Below are positions 8,631-16,267 of a stretch of DNA of 64,000 nucleotides, piece after piece. A program made the position numbers and the translations under genes. The notes under the pieces are model-generated. The model was not told the DNA's origin. It saw nothing but the letters and a program-made list of their open reading frames with translations, and made no database searches. Each line of letters opens with the position of its first letter. The first letter of the stretch is position 1. Source of the DNA: an uncultured Lachnospiraceae bacterium (GTDB taxonomy: Bacteria > Bacillota > Clostridia > Lachnospirales > Lachnospiraceae). Where the stretch lies: contig CALWMI010000063.1 in assembly GCA_944381745.1 (NCBI GenBank), forward strand, positions 1-64,000, read 5' to 3'.

Positions 8631-9302
8631 ATGGCGGCGGGCAAGGAGGTTCTCTACGTGAAGCTGGATCAGAGCGTGGAGGTGAGCAAGCAGGATGTGG
8701 CCCTGGGCGACGTGGCGCAGCTGGAATGCACAGACAGGAATGTGCAGAACCGGCTGCGGGCGGCCAGATTCTGCCAGGTTACGCCGGATGGGCGGGGGAA
8801 GTTCCGCCGGGCCTACACCGTGCTGGATGTGGTGCGGGCCGTGCACGAGGTGTATCCAGGGCTGGAGATCCAGAGCCTGGGCGAAGCGGACTTTGTCCTC
8901 ACCTACGTGCGGGATACGGGGCCGCACCCGCTGCGCGACTGGGTGAAGACGGTTGCCGTGGGTGTGGTGATCTTTTTCGGGGCGGCATTTTCCATCATGG
9001 CTTTCAACAATGACATCAGCGTCACAAAACTGTTCGCCCAGATCCACGAGCAGGTCACCGGGGAGGAATCAGACGGCTACACCGCGCTGGAGATATCCTA
9101 CTCTGTGGGGCTGTCGGTGGGCGTCCTTCTGTTTTTTAACCATTTCTGGGGGAAAAGGCTGACGTCAGACCCCACCCCCATCGAGGTGGAGATGAAGATG
9201 TACGAGAAGGACGTGAACGAGACGCTTATCCAGGAGAGCGGCAGGGAGGCGAAGGGAAGGCATGGCAGCACGGCAAATACTGATGGCGCTGGCAGGCTTT
9301 AG
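8631..9302 (+). CDS. spoVAA: Stage V sporulation protein AA
   Basis: 223-residue inner forespore membrane protein of the SpoVA channel system, which moves Ca-dipicolinate into the spore and out at germination. The N-terminal soluble domain (VLYVKLDQSVEVSKQDVALGDVAQLECTD) is the SpoVAA-specific fold. Two membrane helices follow (VKTVAVGVVIFFGAAFSIMAF and YSVGLSVGVLLFFNHFWG) around a conserved FNNDI loop. ATG 8631 has GGAGAGGGG about 10 bases upstream and gives the family-typical N-terminus; an in-frame ATG at 8601 is possible. It overlaps spoVAB by 41 bp. Confidence 0.92.
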   Translation: MAAGKEVLYVKLDQSVEVSKQDVALGDVAQLECTDRNVQNRLRAARFCQVTPDGRGKFRRAYTVLDVVRAVHEVYPGLEIQSLGEADFVLTYVRDTGPHPLRDWVKTVAVGVVIFFGAAFSIMAFNNDISVTKLFAQIHEQVTGEESDGYTALEISYSVGLSVGVLLFFNHFWGKRLTSDPTPIEVEMKMYEKDVNETLIQESGREAKGRHGSTANTDGAGRL

Positions 9303-9678
9303 CGCCGGGACCGCTGTGGCGGGAGGGATTTTCACGCTCATTGTGGGGATGAAGATTGTCCCCCGCTTTGCCCAGTGTACCCGCACAGCCCACCGGATCC
9401 GCGGGTATGAGAATTGTATTGTGTGGGGCGGCATCCTGGGAAACATCTGGAATGTGTTCGGCCTGGGGCTGCCCCTGGGTACGCCCGGGCTCGCCATCTT
9501 CGGCCTGGTGTCTGGGGTTTACGTGGGGGCCTGGGCGATGGCCCTGGCGGAGATCGTAGACGCCATCCCCATTTTCATGCGGAGGATAAGCCTCAAGAGA
9601 GGCGTGGGGCTCCTGATAGCCGGGCTGGCATTCGGGAGAACGCTGGGAGGCCTCTTGCACTTTTACTTCCGCTGGTGA
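9262..9678 (+). CDS. spoVAB: Stage V sporulation protein AB
   Basis: 138-residue integral membrane protein of the SpoVA dipicolinate transport system. It has four predicted hydrophobic helices, including LAGFSAGTAVAGGIFTLIVG, VWGGILGNIWNVFGLGL and IFGLVSGVYVGAWAMALAE. The NWE..DAIPI(F)MRR-type loop, here EIVDAIPIFMRRISLKRG, is characteristic. It starts inside the end of spoVAA (ATG 9262, GAAGGGAAGG just upstream) and is followed by a repeat-rich spacer before spoVAC. Confidence 0.92.
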   Translation: MAARQILMALAGFSAGTAVAGGIFTLIVGMKIVPRFAQCTRTAHRIRGYENCIVWGGILGNIWNVFGLGLPLGTPGLAIFGLVSGVYVGAWAMALAEIVDAIPIFMRRISLKRGVGLLIAGLAFGRTLGGLLHFYFRW

Positions 9679-9692
9679 CGGCGGGGAAGGAC

Positions 9693-9800
9693 ATGCGGGA
9701 AGACCGGAAGAAGGGTGCGGAACAAGGCATGCGGGAAGACGGGCAGAAGGGTATGGAACAAGGCATGGGGGAAGACAGGAAGAGAGGCAGGGAGAAGGAT
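9693..9800 (+). repeat. Three tandem 36-bp repeats ahead of spoVAC
   Basis: Three consecutive 36-bp units start at 9693, 9729 and 9765. Each begins ATGsGGGAAGAC and together they encode, in the spoVAC frame, MREDRKKGAEQG, MREDGQKGMEQG and MGEDRKRGREKD. Units 1 and 2 differ at few positions; unit 3 is more diverged. The stretch is open in the spoVAC frame, so it is either untranslated spacer or an N-terminal extension of SpoVAC. Confidence 0.85.
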
Positions 9801-9821
9801 ATGCAGGAGGTGCACAGGGAC

Positions 9822-10280
9822 ATGGAGAAGGATATGCAGGAGAAGGTGCAGGAATACAACGAATATGTGAAGGCCGTCACGCCGAAGCACAGCCTGTGGA
9901 AAAACATGCTGCAGGCTTTCCTCGTGGGCGGGCTGATCTGCGTGCTGGGGCAGGCGGTGATGAATTTTGCCCTCTCCAGAGGGCTTGCCCAGGAGGAGGC
10001 GGGGACGTGGACCTCCATCAGCCTGGTGCTGTTCAGCGTCGTCCTCACCGGCCTCAACCTGTACCCCAAGCTGGCTAAATTTGGCGGGGCTGGCACCCTG
10101 GTGCCCATCACCGGCTTCGCCAATTCCGTGGCTGCCCCAGCCATCGAATTCCAGAAGGAGGGGCAGGTGTTCGGCATCGGCTGCAAGATTTTCACCATCG
10201 CCGGGCCGGTCATCCTGTACGGGACCTTCGCCAGCTGGGCGCTGGGGCTTGTGCTGTGGGTGTGGCAGCAGGTTATGTGA
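9822..10280 (+). CDS. spoVAC: Stage V sporulation protein AC
   Basis: 152-residue membrane protein of the SpoVA complex; in Bacillus, SpoVAC acts as a mechanosensitive channel for dipicolinate release. The conserved start of the family (EYNEYVKAVTPKHSLWKNMLQAFLVGG) is followed by about four helices and the FANSVAAPAIEFQKEGQVFGIG loop. The frame is open further upstream. I chose ATG 9822 because AGGAGGTG lies 9 bases before it and the length then equals the usual ~150 residues. A start at 9693 would add 43 repeat-encoded residues. spoVAD does not follow directly: an oxidoreductase gene lies in between. Confidence 0.9.
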   Translation: MEKDMQEKVQEYNEYVKAVTPKHSLWKNMLQAFLVGGLICVLGQAVMNFALSRGLAQEEAGTWTSISLVLFSVVLTGLNLYPKLAKFGGAGTLVPITGFANSVAAPAIEFQKEGQVFGIGCKIFTIAGPVILYGTFASWALGLVLWVWQQVM

Positions 10281-10360
10281 CAGGGTTTCCAGGCGGGGCT
10301 TTGGGGCCGCCCATATGTGCCGCCTCCGGGCTTGGGCTGGGCTGCCGGGGCAAACGCCCC

Positions 10361-10389
10361 TGTACATAGACGCTGGTATCGGTTATAAT
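10361..10389 (+). promoter_or_regulatory. Sigma-A-type promoter upstream of the oxidoreductase
   Basis: TGTACA (10361-10366), a 17-bp spacer and TATAAT (10384-10389). It lies 81 bp after spoVAC and about 50 bp before the oxidoreductase start. This suggests that the inserted gene is expressed in vegetative cells and not only with the spoVA genes. Confidence 0.6.
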
Positions 10390-10442
10390 GGAGCGAACGG
10401 AAGAAGCCGCACATAGTTGACAGAAGAGAAGGAGGAAGTTTG

Positions 10443-11468
10443 ATGGCAGAAGAGATCAGAATCGGTATTCTGGGGGCGGGCAAGATCGCCCGCACAATGG
10501 CGCGGACGCTGCAGGGCATGCGGGAGGCGGCCAGGCAGGGGACGGCACCCGAGGGAGCATGCGTGCCGGTATTGTGGGCGGTGGCCGCCCGGGATCTGGG
10601 ACGGGCGCAGGCGTTCCAGGAGGAGTTCGGGTTTGCCAGGGCCTATGGAAGCTATGAGGAGCTGGCCCGGGACGAGGAGACGCAGCTTGTGTATATCGCC
10701 ACGCCCCACTCCCACCACTATGCCCACATGAAGCTGTGTATCCGCCACGGCAAGCACGTGCTGTGCGAGAAGGCCTTTACCGCCAACGCGGCCCAGGCCA
10801 GGGAAGTGCTGGAGCTGGCAGAGGGGGCAGGGCTGCTGGCAACCGAGGCCATGTGGACGCGCTACATGCCGGCGCGGCGCATGCTGGACGAGATACTGGC
10901 CTCCGGCATCATCGGGAGGCCTTTCTGCCTGACGGCAAACCTGAGCTATGATATCGACGAGGTGGAGCGGCTGGCGGAACCGGCTCTGGCTGGCGGTGCG
11001 CTGCTGGATGTGGGCATCTACCCCATCAGCTTTGCGCTCATGGCCTTCGGCAGTGATATCGCCCGGATTGTGTCCGGGGCGCAGCTTACGGACAAGGGCG
11101 TGGACGGACAGGACAGCATCACCTTCCAGTACCGGGACGGCAGACAGGCGCTGCTGTACAGCTCCATGTACTGCCGCTCGGACAGGCAGGGGACGATTGC
11201 CGGGGAGAAGGGGTATCTGATCGTGAAAAACATCAACAATCCCCAGCGGATTACCGTGTATGACACAGACGACCGGGAGATTGCCAGGTATGACGTCCCA
11301 ACGCAGATTACTGGCTATGAGTACGAGGTGTATGCGGCCATGGAGGCCGTCTCCCAGGGAAAGAAGGAATGCCCGCAGATGCCCCACGCGGAGACGCTGC
11401 AGGTGATGGAGCTGCTGGACAGCCTGCGCCGGGAATGGGGCGTCGTCTATCCCTTTGAGCGGAGCTGA
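10443..11468 (+). CDS. Gfo/Idh/MocA family oxidoreductase
   Basis: 341-residue NAD(P)-dependent dehydrogenase of the glucose-fructose oxidoreductase/inositol dehydrogenase family. The Rossmann motif ILGAGKIARTMARTL is at the N-terminus. YIATPHSHHYAHMKLCI and VLCEKAFTANAAQA correspond to the conserved cofactor/catalytic strand containing the EK pair. The C-terminal alpha/beta domain has GGALLDVGIYPISFALMAFG. GAAGGAGGAA lies 6 bases before ATG 10443. The substrate is a sugar or polyol derivative but cannot be named. Its position inside the spoVA set, with its own promoter, is unusual; no functional tie to sporulation is evident. Confidence 0.9.
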   Translation: MAEEIRIGILGAGKIARTMARTLQGMREAARQGTAPEGACVPVLWAVAARDLGRAQAFQEEFGFARAYGSYEELARDEETQLVYIATPHSHHYAHMKLCIRHGKHVLCEKAFTANAAQAREVLELAEGAGLLATEAMWTRYMPARRMLDEILASGIIGRPFCLTANLSYDIDEVERLAEPALAGGALLDVGIYPISFALMAFGSDIARIVSGAQLTDKGVDGQDSITFQYRDGRQALLYSSMYCRSDRQGTIAGEKGYLIVKNINNPQRITVYDTDDREIARYDVPTQITGYEYEVYAAMEAVSQGKKECPQMPHAETLQVMELLDSLRREWGVVYPFERS

Positions 11469-11590
11469 GGAGGCCGGCGGCCGTCTGCCAGGGACGGGGG
11501 AAGGATAAAAACCGGTGTGCTGGACAAGCTATCTCTGTGGGGCGGGGGACGAAAGCCGGAAGGCTCCCGCCCGCAGAAGGGAGAGACAGC

Positions 11591-12646
11591 ATGTCGGAAT
11601 TTTTAGAGCGATCACATACAGCGGGGACAAGCGGCGCGGCCTCCCAGGCTGTGGGGAGGCAGAGCATCGGCTTCACCCGCCCTCCCGCCATCCTTGGCGG
11701 GGCATCGGTGGTGGGCAGCAAGGAGGGGGACGGCCCGCTGGGCCATCTCTTTGACAGGGTGAACGAGGATCCCCTGTGCGGAAAATCCACCTGGGAGCAG
11801 GCGGAGAGCGAGATGCAGAGGCAGGCGCTTGCGCTGGCCCTGGGGAAGCTGTCCCTGGAGCCGGGAGATGTGCGCTACCTCTTCGCTGGCGACCTGCTGG
11901 GGCAGATCATCGCCACCTCCTTCGGGGCGCGGGACATGGAAATCCCGCTGTTTGGCCTTTATGGGGCCTGTTCCACAATCGGGGAGGCTCTGCAGCTGGG
12001 GGCGATGGCAGTGGGAGGCGGTTATGCGGGGCGGGTGGCCTGTGTGGCCTCCAGCCACCTGGGAAGCGCGGAGAAGCAGTTTCGCTTTCCCATGGGATAC
12101 GGGAACCAGAGGCCCTTATCGGCTACCTGGACGGTCACGGGCGCCGGGGCGTTTATACTTGGGGAGGGAGAGGGCTATGTGCGGATCACCGGGATCACCA
12201 CCGGGAAGATCGTGGACTACGGCGTGAAGGACTCCATGAATATGGGAGCCTGCATGGCGCCTGCGGCGGCGGATACGATCGCCGGGAACCTGGAGGATTT
12301 CGGGAGAGAACCGGAGGACTATGACCGGATTATCACCGGCGACCTGGGAGCGGTGGGCAAGGAGATCCTGCTGAAGCTGCTGCGGGAGAGAGGCTACGAT
12401 ATCGGCCGGCAGCACACAGACTGCGGCCTGGAGATCTATGACAGGAAGCGGCAGGACGTCCACTCCGGCGGCAGCGGCTGCGGCTGTGCGGCGGCCACCT
12501 TGAGCGCCTACAGCCTGGATCAGATTGCAGAGGGCCATTGGCGGAGGGTGCTGTTCGTGCCCACGGGGGCGCTTCTGTCCACGGTGAGCTTCAATGAGGG
12601 GGAGAGCGTCCCGGGCATCGCCCACGGCGTGGTGCTGGAAGGCTGA
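11591..12646 (+). CDS. spoVAD: Stage V sporulation protein AD
   Basis: 351-residue thiolase-fold protein of the SpoVA system; in Bacillus it sits on the outer face of the inner spore membrane and binds dipicolinic acid. Family blocks are present: IGFTRPPAILGGASVVGSKEGDGPLG near the start, YLFAGDLLGQ, LYGACSTIGEAL (the thiolase-like Cys), FPMGYGNQRPLSATWTVTGAGAF, and HSGGSGCGCAA near the end. ATG 11591 is chosen over an upstream alternative because it gives the family length and has AGAAGGGAGAG upstream. A GC-rich hairpin (GGCGGG/CCCGCC) at about 11541-11571 precedes it. It is separated from spoVAE by three genes. Confidence 0.94.
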   Translation: MSEFLERSHTAGTSGAASQAVGRQSIGFTRPPAILGGASVVGSKEGDGPLGHLFDRVNEDPLCGKSTWEQAESEMQRQALALALGKLSLEPGDVRYLFAGDLLGQIIATSFGARDMEIPLFGLYGACSTIGEALQLGAMAVGGGYAGRVACVASSHLGSAEKQFRFPMGYGNQRPLSATWTVTGAGAFILGEGEGYVRITGITTGKIVDYGVKDSMNMGACMAPAAADTIAGNLEDFGREPEDYDRIITGDLGAVGKEILLKLLRERGYDIGRQHTDCGLEIYDRKRQDVHSGGSGCGCAAATLSAYSLDQIAEGHWRRVLFVPTGALLSTVSFNEGESVPGIAHGVVLEG

Positions 12647-12727
12647 GAAGGAGACTAGAGGCCGGGGAAAGGCCAGGGCCGCCCGGCTGCCTTGCCGGGC
12701 AAGCTTCTGCGCCATGCCCGCGGGACA

Positions 12728-12772
12728 GAAAAAGCGGGCGCCCCGCAGGTTATTTCAGACCTGCGGGCGCCC
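12728..12772 (-). terminator. Terminator of the DUF1846 gene
   Basis: A long GC-rich hairpin (GGGCGCC-C-CGCAGGT paired with ACCTGCGGGCGCCC, one bulged base, loop near TATTTCAG). Read on the minus strand it is followed by a T run (12728-12733 is AAAAA-rich on plus). It lies between the convergent ends of spoVAD and the DUF1846 gene and may stop transcripts from both sides. Confidence 0.8.
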
Positions 12773-12792
12773 GGATATAGGCGATGCGCCGC

Positions 12793-14271
12793 CTAGTGGC
12801 GCAGGGTTTGTTTCTCGTATTTGGGCTCGGAGGTGAGGTGTACCCCGAGCTTTTTGAATACGTTGATATCCACCTTGGACAGCATGACAGAGGTGTGCAC
12901 CTCACAGCCCTTCAGCTTGGAGATCTGGTCGAGAGCGATGCGGGCGTTGGGGTTCTTGTAGGCGCTGGTGGACAGGGCGATCAGCACCTCGTCCGTGTGG
13001 AGCCTGGGATTCTTGCTGCCCAGGTATTTCACCTTCAGCGTCTGGATGGGATCCAGGGCCTCCGGGGAGATCAGCGTGATGTCGTGGTCGATGCCGCCCA
13101 GGTATTTCAGGGCGTTCATGATCAGAGCCGCCGAGGCGCCCAGAAGCTCCGATGTCTTGCCGGTGATGATCGCGCCGTCGGGAAGCTGGATGGCGGCGGC
13201 AGGCGCCTGGATATTCTCCGCCCGCACGTTGGCCGCGCCCACCACTGGCCGGTCGGCGGTGGTCACCCCGGCCTGCTTCATCAGGAGCTGGATTTTGTAG
13301 ATGGCGTTCTCGGACCCCGTTCCCTCCAGGTAGCTCTTCTGGGCGTCGTAATAGCGGCGGATGATCTCCTGGCGGGAGGCCTCGCAGCAGGCCTCATCGT
13401 CGATGATGCAGTGCCCAGCCATATTCACGCCCATGTCCGTGGGGGATTTGTAAGGGCTTTCGCCAAAAATCTGCTCGAAGATCGCGTTGAGCACCGGGAA
13501 AATTTCCACGTCCCGGTTGTAGTTGACGGTGGTTACCCCGTAGGCGTCCAGGTGGAAGGGATCGATCATGTTGATGTCGTTCAGATCCGCCGTGGCGGCC
13601 TCATAGGCCAGGTTCACCGGGTGCTTGAGGGGCAGGTTCCAGACCGGGAAGGTCTCAAATTTGGCGTAGCCGGCCTTGATCCCGCGCTTGTGCTCGTGGT
13701 AGAGCTGGGACAGGCAGGTGGCCATCTTCCCGCTGCCGGGGCCGGGGGCTGTGACCACCACCAGGGGCCGGGAGGTCTGGATGTAGTCGTTCTTGCCGTA
13801 GCCGTCGTCGCTGACGATGAGGGGGACGTTGCCCGGATAGCCGGAGATCACGTAGTGGGTGTACACCTGGATCCCCAGGGCAGCCAGACGTGCCTTGAAG
13901 GCGTCCGCCGCAGGCTGGCCGCTGTACTGGGTGACCACAATGCTGCCCACGTACAGCCCTTTTTCCCGGAACTCGTCCATCAGCCGCAGGACATCCTCGT
14001 CGTAGGTGATTCCCAGGTCCGAGCGGATTTTATTTTTCTCAATGTCGGAGGCGCTGATGACAATGATGATTTCCGCCTGGTCAGAGAGCTGGAGCAGCAT
14101 CTGCATCTTGCTGTCGGGCTGGAAACCGGGGAGAACCCGGGAGGCGTGGAAGTCGTCGAACAGCTTACCGCCAAATTCCAGATAGAGCTTGTTGTCAAAG
14201 TGGCTGATCCGCTCGCGGATGCGCTCGGACTGCAGTTTCAGGTATTTTTCATTGTCAAATCCGATTTTCAT
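12793..14271 (-). CDS. DUF1846 domain-containing protein
   Basis: 492 residues, a large soluble protein conserved in Firmicutes whose biochemical role is not established. Typical blocks are MKIGFDNEKYLKLQSERI at the start, LYLEFGGKLFDDFHASRVLPGF, VVTAPGPGSGKMATCLSQLYHE (a P-loop-like Gly-rich motif), AGYAKFETFPVWNLPLKHPVNLAYEAATADL and ALKYLGGIDHDITLIS. The PGPGSGK segment suggests a nucleotide-binding fold, but this is inference. It is the only minus-strand gene in the left 48 kb. It splits spoVAD from spoVAE and has its own promoter and terminator, so it is an independent unit. Confidence 0.93.
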   Translation of the reverse strand: MKIGFDNEKYLKLQSERIRERISHFDNKLYLEFGGKLFDDFHASRVLPGFQPDSKMQMLLQLSDQAEIIIVISASDIEKNKIRSDLGITYDEDVLRLMDEFREKGLYVGSIVVTQYSGQPAADAFKARLAALGIQVYTHYVISGYPGNVPLIVSDDGYGKNDYIQTSRPLVVVTAPGPGSGKMATCLSQLYHEHKRGIKAGYAKFETFPVWNLPLKHPVNLAYEAATADLNDINMIDPFHLDAYGVTTVNYNRDVEIFPVLNAIFEQIFGESPYKSPTDMGVNMAGHCIIDDEACCEASRQEIIRRYYDAQKSYLEGTGSENAIYKIQLLMKQAGVTTADRPVVGAANVRAENIQAPAAAIQLPDGAIITGKTSELLGASAALIMNALKYLGGIDHDITLISPEALDPIQTLKVKYLGSKNPRLHTDEVLIALSTSAYKNPNARIALDQISKLKGCEVHTSVMLSKVDINVFKKLGVHLTSEPKYEKQTLRH

Positions 14272-14356
14272 AGATATGCCTCTTCCCTTCTTTGTCGTTC
14301 ATGCCCGGCCGCCGGAGCGTTCCCGGCGGCGCTGGGGCAGCGTCTGCTTCGCAGCT

Positions 14357-14386
14357 ATTATAGCACGCCTGCCGCCTTGACGGCAA
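14357..14386 (-). promoter_or_regulatory. Promoter of the DUF1846 gene
   Basis: On the minus strand: TTGCCG (14386-14381), an 18-bp spacer and TATAAT (14362-14357), about 85 bp before the start codon at 14271. The -10 is perfect and the -35 is 4 of 6. Confidence 0.55.
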
Positions 14387-14451
14387 ACGTCTTTTAGAAT
14401 TTCTGTCTTTTGGAATTTCCGCTAAGAAACCGCCGCACTGCGCCCGCCGTG

Positions 14452-14480
14452 TTGAAAAAAGCGGGAGGAGATGCTACAAT
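14452..14480 (+). promoter_or_regulatory. Strong sigma-A promoter of the HndB-like ferredoxin gene
   Basis: TTGAAA (14452-14457), a 17-bp spacer and TACAAT (14475-14480) preceded by TGC, an extended -10. It faces away from the DUF1846 promoter, giving a divergent promoter region 14272-14546. Confidence 0.75.
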
Positions 14481-14546
14481 GGTAGGCAAGATACCTATGG
14501 CATCATTTGGGATAGGAGACTAGAGAACGCGGGAGGAATGGAATCC

Positions 14547-14918
14547 ATGAAGTCATTAGAAGAGTTGAAAGCAATCCGGGACCGCATGAAAGGGACCGTG
14601 GGCGTGCGCGTGCCGGGGGACGACCATGTCCGGGTGGTGGTGGGAATGGCCACCTGCGGCATTGCCAGCGGGGCAAGGCCGGTGCTGAACACGCTGGCAG
14701 AGGAGGTCAGGAGGCTGGGCCTGGATAAGGTGACGGTGACCCAGACCGGCTGTATCGGCCTGTGCCAGTATGAGCCGATTGTGGAAGTGTATGAGCCTGG
14801 CAAGGAGAAGGTCACTTATATCAAGATGAACCCGGAGAAGGCGCGGGAGGTGGCAGAGGAGCATCTGCGCAAAGGGCATGTGGTGGCGGGATATACGCTG
14901 AACGCCGCGTCCCTGTAA
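14547..14918 (+). CDS. (2Fe-2S) ferredoxin-domain protein, HndB-like
   Basis: 123-residue thioredoxin-fold ferredoxin of the type found beside NADP-reducing or electron-bifurcating hydrogenases (HndB). Blocks are VVVGMATCGIASGARPVLNTLAEEV and VTQTGCIGLCQYEPIVEVYEPG, then a C-terminal EHLRKGHVV helix. Only three cysteines are present in the whole protein, one short of the usual four ligands. ATG 14547 is chosen over 14538 because GGGAGG would abut the earlier one and is about 10 bases from this one. No hydrogenase subunits accompany it here, so its electron partner is unknown. Confidence 0.85.
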   Translation: MKSLEELKAIRDRMKGTVGVRVPGDDHVRVVVGMATCGIASGARPVLNTLAEEVRRLGLDKVTVTQTGCIGLCQYEPIVEVYEPGKEKVTYIKMNPEKAREVAEEHLRKGHVVAGYTLNAASL

Positions 14919-14946
14919 GCCGCCGGGCGCAAAGGGAGGGACAGAG

Positions 14947-15675
14947 ATGGGAATGCTGGAATCGTTGATCGCGTCTGTGGAGCGCAGCCTTCGCAAGGCA
15001 GACGGGAAACTCAGGTGGGATGAGGTCAGCAGGCGGTTTGTCAGCGCGGGCTTCGGGCAGGGAATGCGCCGGGGGCTGTTCGGCATGGGGAGGAAGCACG
15101 CAGCTTCCGCCGGGAGGCCGCAGAGGAGTGCCCCAGCCAGGAAGCAGCAGGAGGACGAGGGGATTCTGGGCAATGTGGACAAACAGATCTACGGCATGGA
15201 CGCCAACACGGACGATCTGGCCAGCTACCGCCGGTATATCGAGGTGCGCAGGGAGACGGATATCCGTACGATTGCCCGGGAGAGGCGCTGTACCATGTAC
15301 CAGGTAATCCAGGATATCCAGGACTTTCAGAATATCGGCTATTTCCGCGGTGTGCGCATCGACGAGGAGAATTATAAGCTTGTCTACCAGGCACCGGCGG
15401 GGGCGGCCCGGCAAGCCGCCAAAGCTGCGGGGGGAACGCGCCGGGAAGCAGGGGCGCGCCCCGGGCAGGAACGGAGACAGGAAATAGGCCCCACGGGCAT
15501 CGGGACGACGCTGCACACCCACGGGGGGACGGGCAGAGTGGAAGCGAGCCCATATATGACCATGCCGGCGGATTACCCGATCGGCTATATGACCATGACA
15601 GAGGATTACCGGATCAGCTATATGACGGTGCCGGAGGACTATTCGCCGGGGTATATGACCATGCCGGGCCAGTGA
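14947..15675 (+). CDS. Unknown protein with a C-terminal YMTM repeat
   Basis: 242 residues of unrecognised family. Residues 1-50 are basic. A conserved-looking central part (about 80-145, ASYRRYIEVRRETDIRTIA to NIGYFRGVRIDEENYKLVY) looks like a winged-helix fold, with a RERRCTMYQVIQDIQ helix pair and a beta-wing. The linker is Arg/Gly/Ala-rich. The last 40 residues are four tandem copies of an 11-residue Tyr/Met unit (YMTMPADYPIG and variants). There is no membrane segment or signal peptide. It follows the ferredoxin gene by 28 bp and precedes spoVAE, so it may belong to the operon from the promoter at 14452. The function is unknown; DNA or protein binding is a guess. Confidence 0.65.
   Translation: MGMLESLIASVERSLRKADGKLRWDEVSRRFVSAGFGQGMRRGLFGMGRKHAASAGRPQRSAPARKQQEDEGILGNVDKQIYGMDANTDDLASYRRYIEVRRETDIRTIARERRCTMYQVIQDIQDFQNIGYFRGVRIDEENYKLVYQAPAGAARQAAKAAGGTRREAGARPGQERRQEIGPTGIGTTLHTHGGTGRVEASPYMTMPADYPIGYMTMTEDYRISYMTVPEDYSPGYMTMPGQ
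15553..15672 (+). repeat. 33-bp tandem coding repeat, 3.6 copies
   Basis: Units at 15553, 15586 and 15619 and a partial unit at 15652. They encode YMTMPADYPIG, YMTMTEDYRIS, YMTVPEDYSPG and YMTMPGQ. The DNA differs mostly at positions that change residues 5-11, while TATATGAC is constant. The stop codon follows the partial copy directly. Confidence 0.9.
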
Positions 15676-15786
15676 GGCCGCCGTATATTTTCCAGCGCTT
15701 CGGACATCCTATTCCCTATCGGGGAAAGGCTGGCCGGCGAGGGGCGGACTGCCCCTGCCCAGCCAGCGCCGGGAAGGGAGAGAAGG

Positions 15787-16143
15787 ATGGAATATCTGAA
15801 TGCATTCTGGGTGGGCGGGCTTATCTGCGCACTGGTACAGGTGTTGATGGAGAAGACGAAGCTGATGCCGGGAAGGATTATGGTCATGCTGGTGTGCACC
15901 GGGACGGTTCTGGGAGCCCTCCATATTTACCCGGCCCTGGTGGAGTATGCCGGGGCAGGAGCGTCGGTTCCTCTCCTGGGCTTTGGCAATACGCTCTGGA
16001 AGGGCGTGGAGGAGGCCGTGCAGGAGCAGGGCTTCCTGGGTATTTTTACGGGCGGGTTTTCAGCCAGCGCAGGGGGCATCTGTGCGGCGCTGGTGTTCAG
16101 CTATCTGGCGTCGCTGATCTTCCGCCCGAAGATGAAGGGATGA
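15787..16143 (+). CDS. spoVAE: Stage V sporulation protein AE
   Basis: 118-residue membrane protein of the SpoVA dipicolinate channel system (the SpoVAEb type). It has helices at FWVGGLICALVQVLMEKT, RIMVMLVCTGTVLGALHIY and FSASAGGICAALVFSYLASLIF, and the family loop GAGASVPLLGFGNTLWKGV. GGGAAGGGAGAGAAGG precedes the ATG. In most genomes spoVAE follows spoVAD directly; here about 3.1 kb and three other genes separate them. About 120 bp downstream the HPr gene begins. Confidence 0.93.
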   Translation: MEYLNAFWVGGLICALVQVLMEKTKLMPGRIMVMLVCTGTVLGALHIYPALVEYAGAGASVPLLGFGNTLWKGVEEAVQEQGFLGIFTGGFSASAGGICAALVFSYLASLIFRPKMKG

Positions 16144-16188
16144 CAGAAATTTAACAAAATTTTGGTGGTGCGAATCCGGCAGACGGTG

Positions 16189-16194
16189 TATAAT
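16189..16194 (+). promoter_or_regulatory. Possible -10 element for the first HPr gene
   Basis: A perfect TATAAT lies 74 bp before the HPr start. No -35 sits at 16-18 bp: the nearest, TTGGTG at 16162, is 21 bp away. The promoter is therefore only suggested. Confidence 0.35.
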
Positions 16195-16267
16195 AGGCGC
16201 AGGGCGGCCAGTGCGTTCCGCGCATTGGGCGGAAATATGCAGTCAAGGAGAAAGAGGGTTATCGATT

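Noticed and set aside
9693..9800. Evenly spaced 36-bp repeats that might suggest a CRISPR array.
   Set aside because: The units are directly adjacent with no unique spacers, are in frame and encode similar peptides; no cas genes are present.
12784..14397. A 537-codon plus-strand frame opposite the DUF1846 gene.
   Set aside because: It mirrors the DUF1846 gene, which has conserved motifs, a promoter and a terminator; the plus frame shows only low-complexity Gly/Val/Asp translation.
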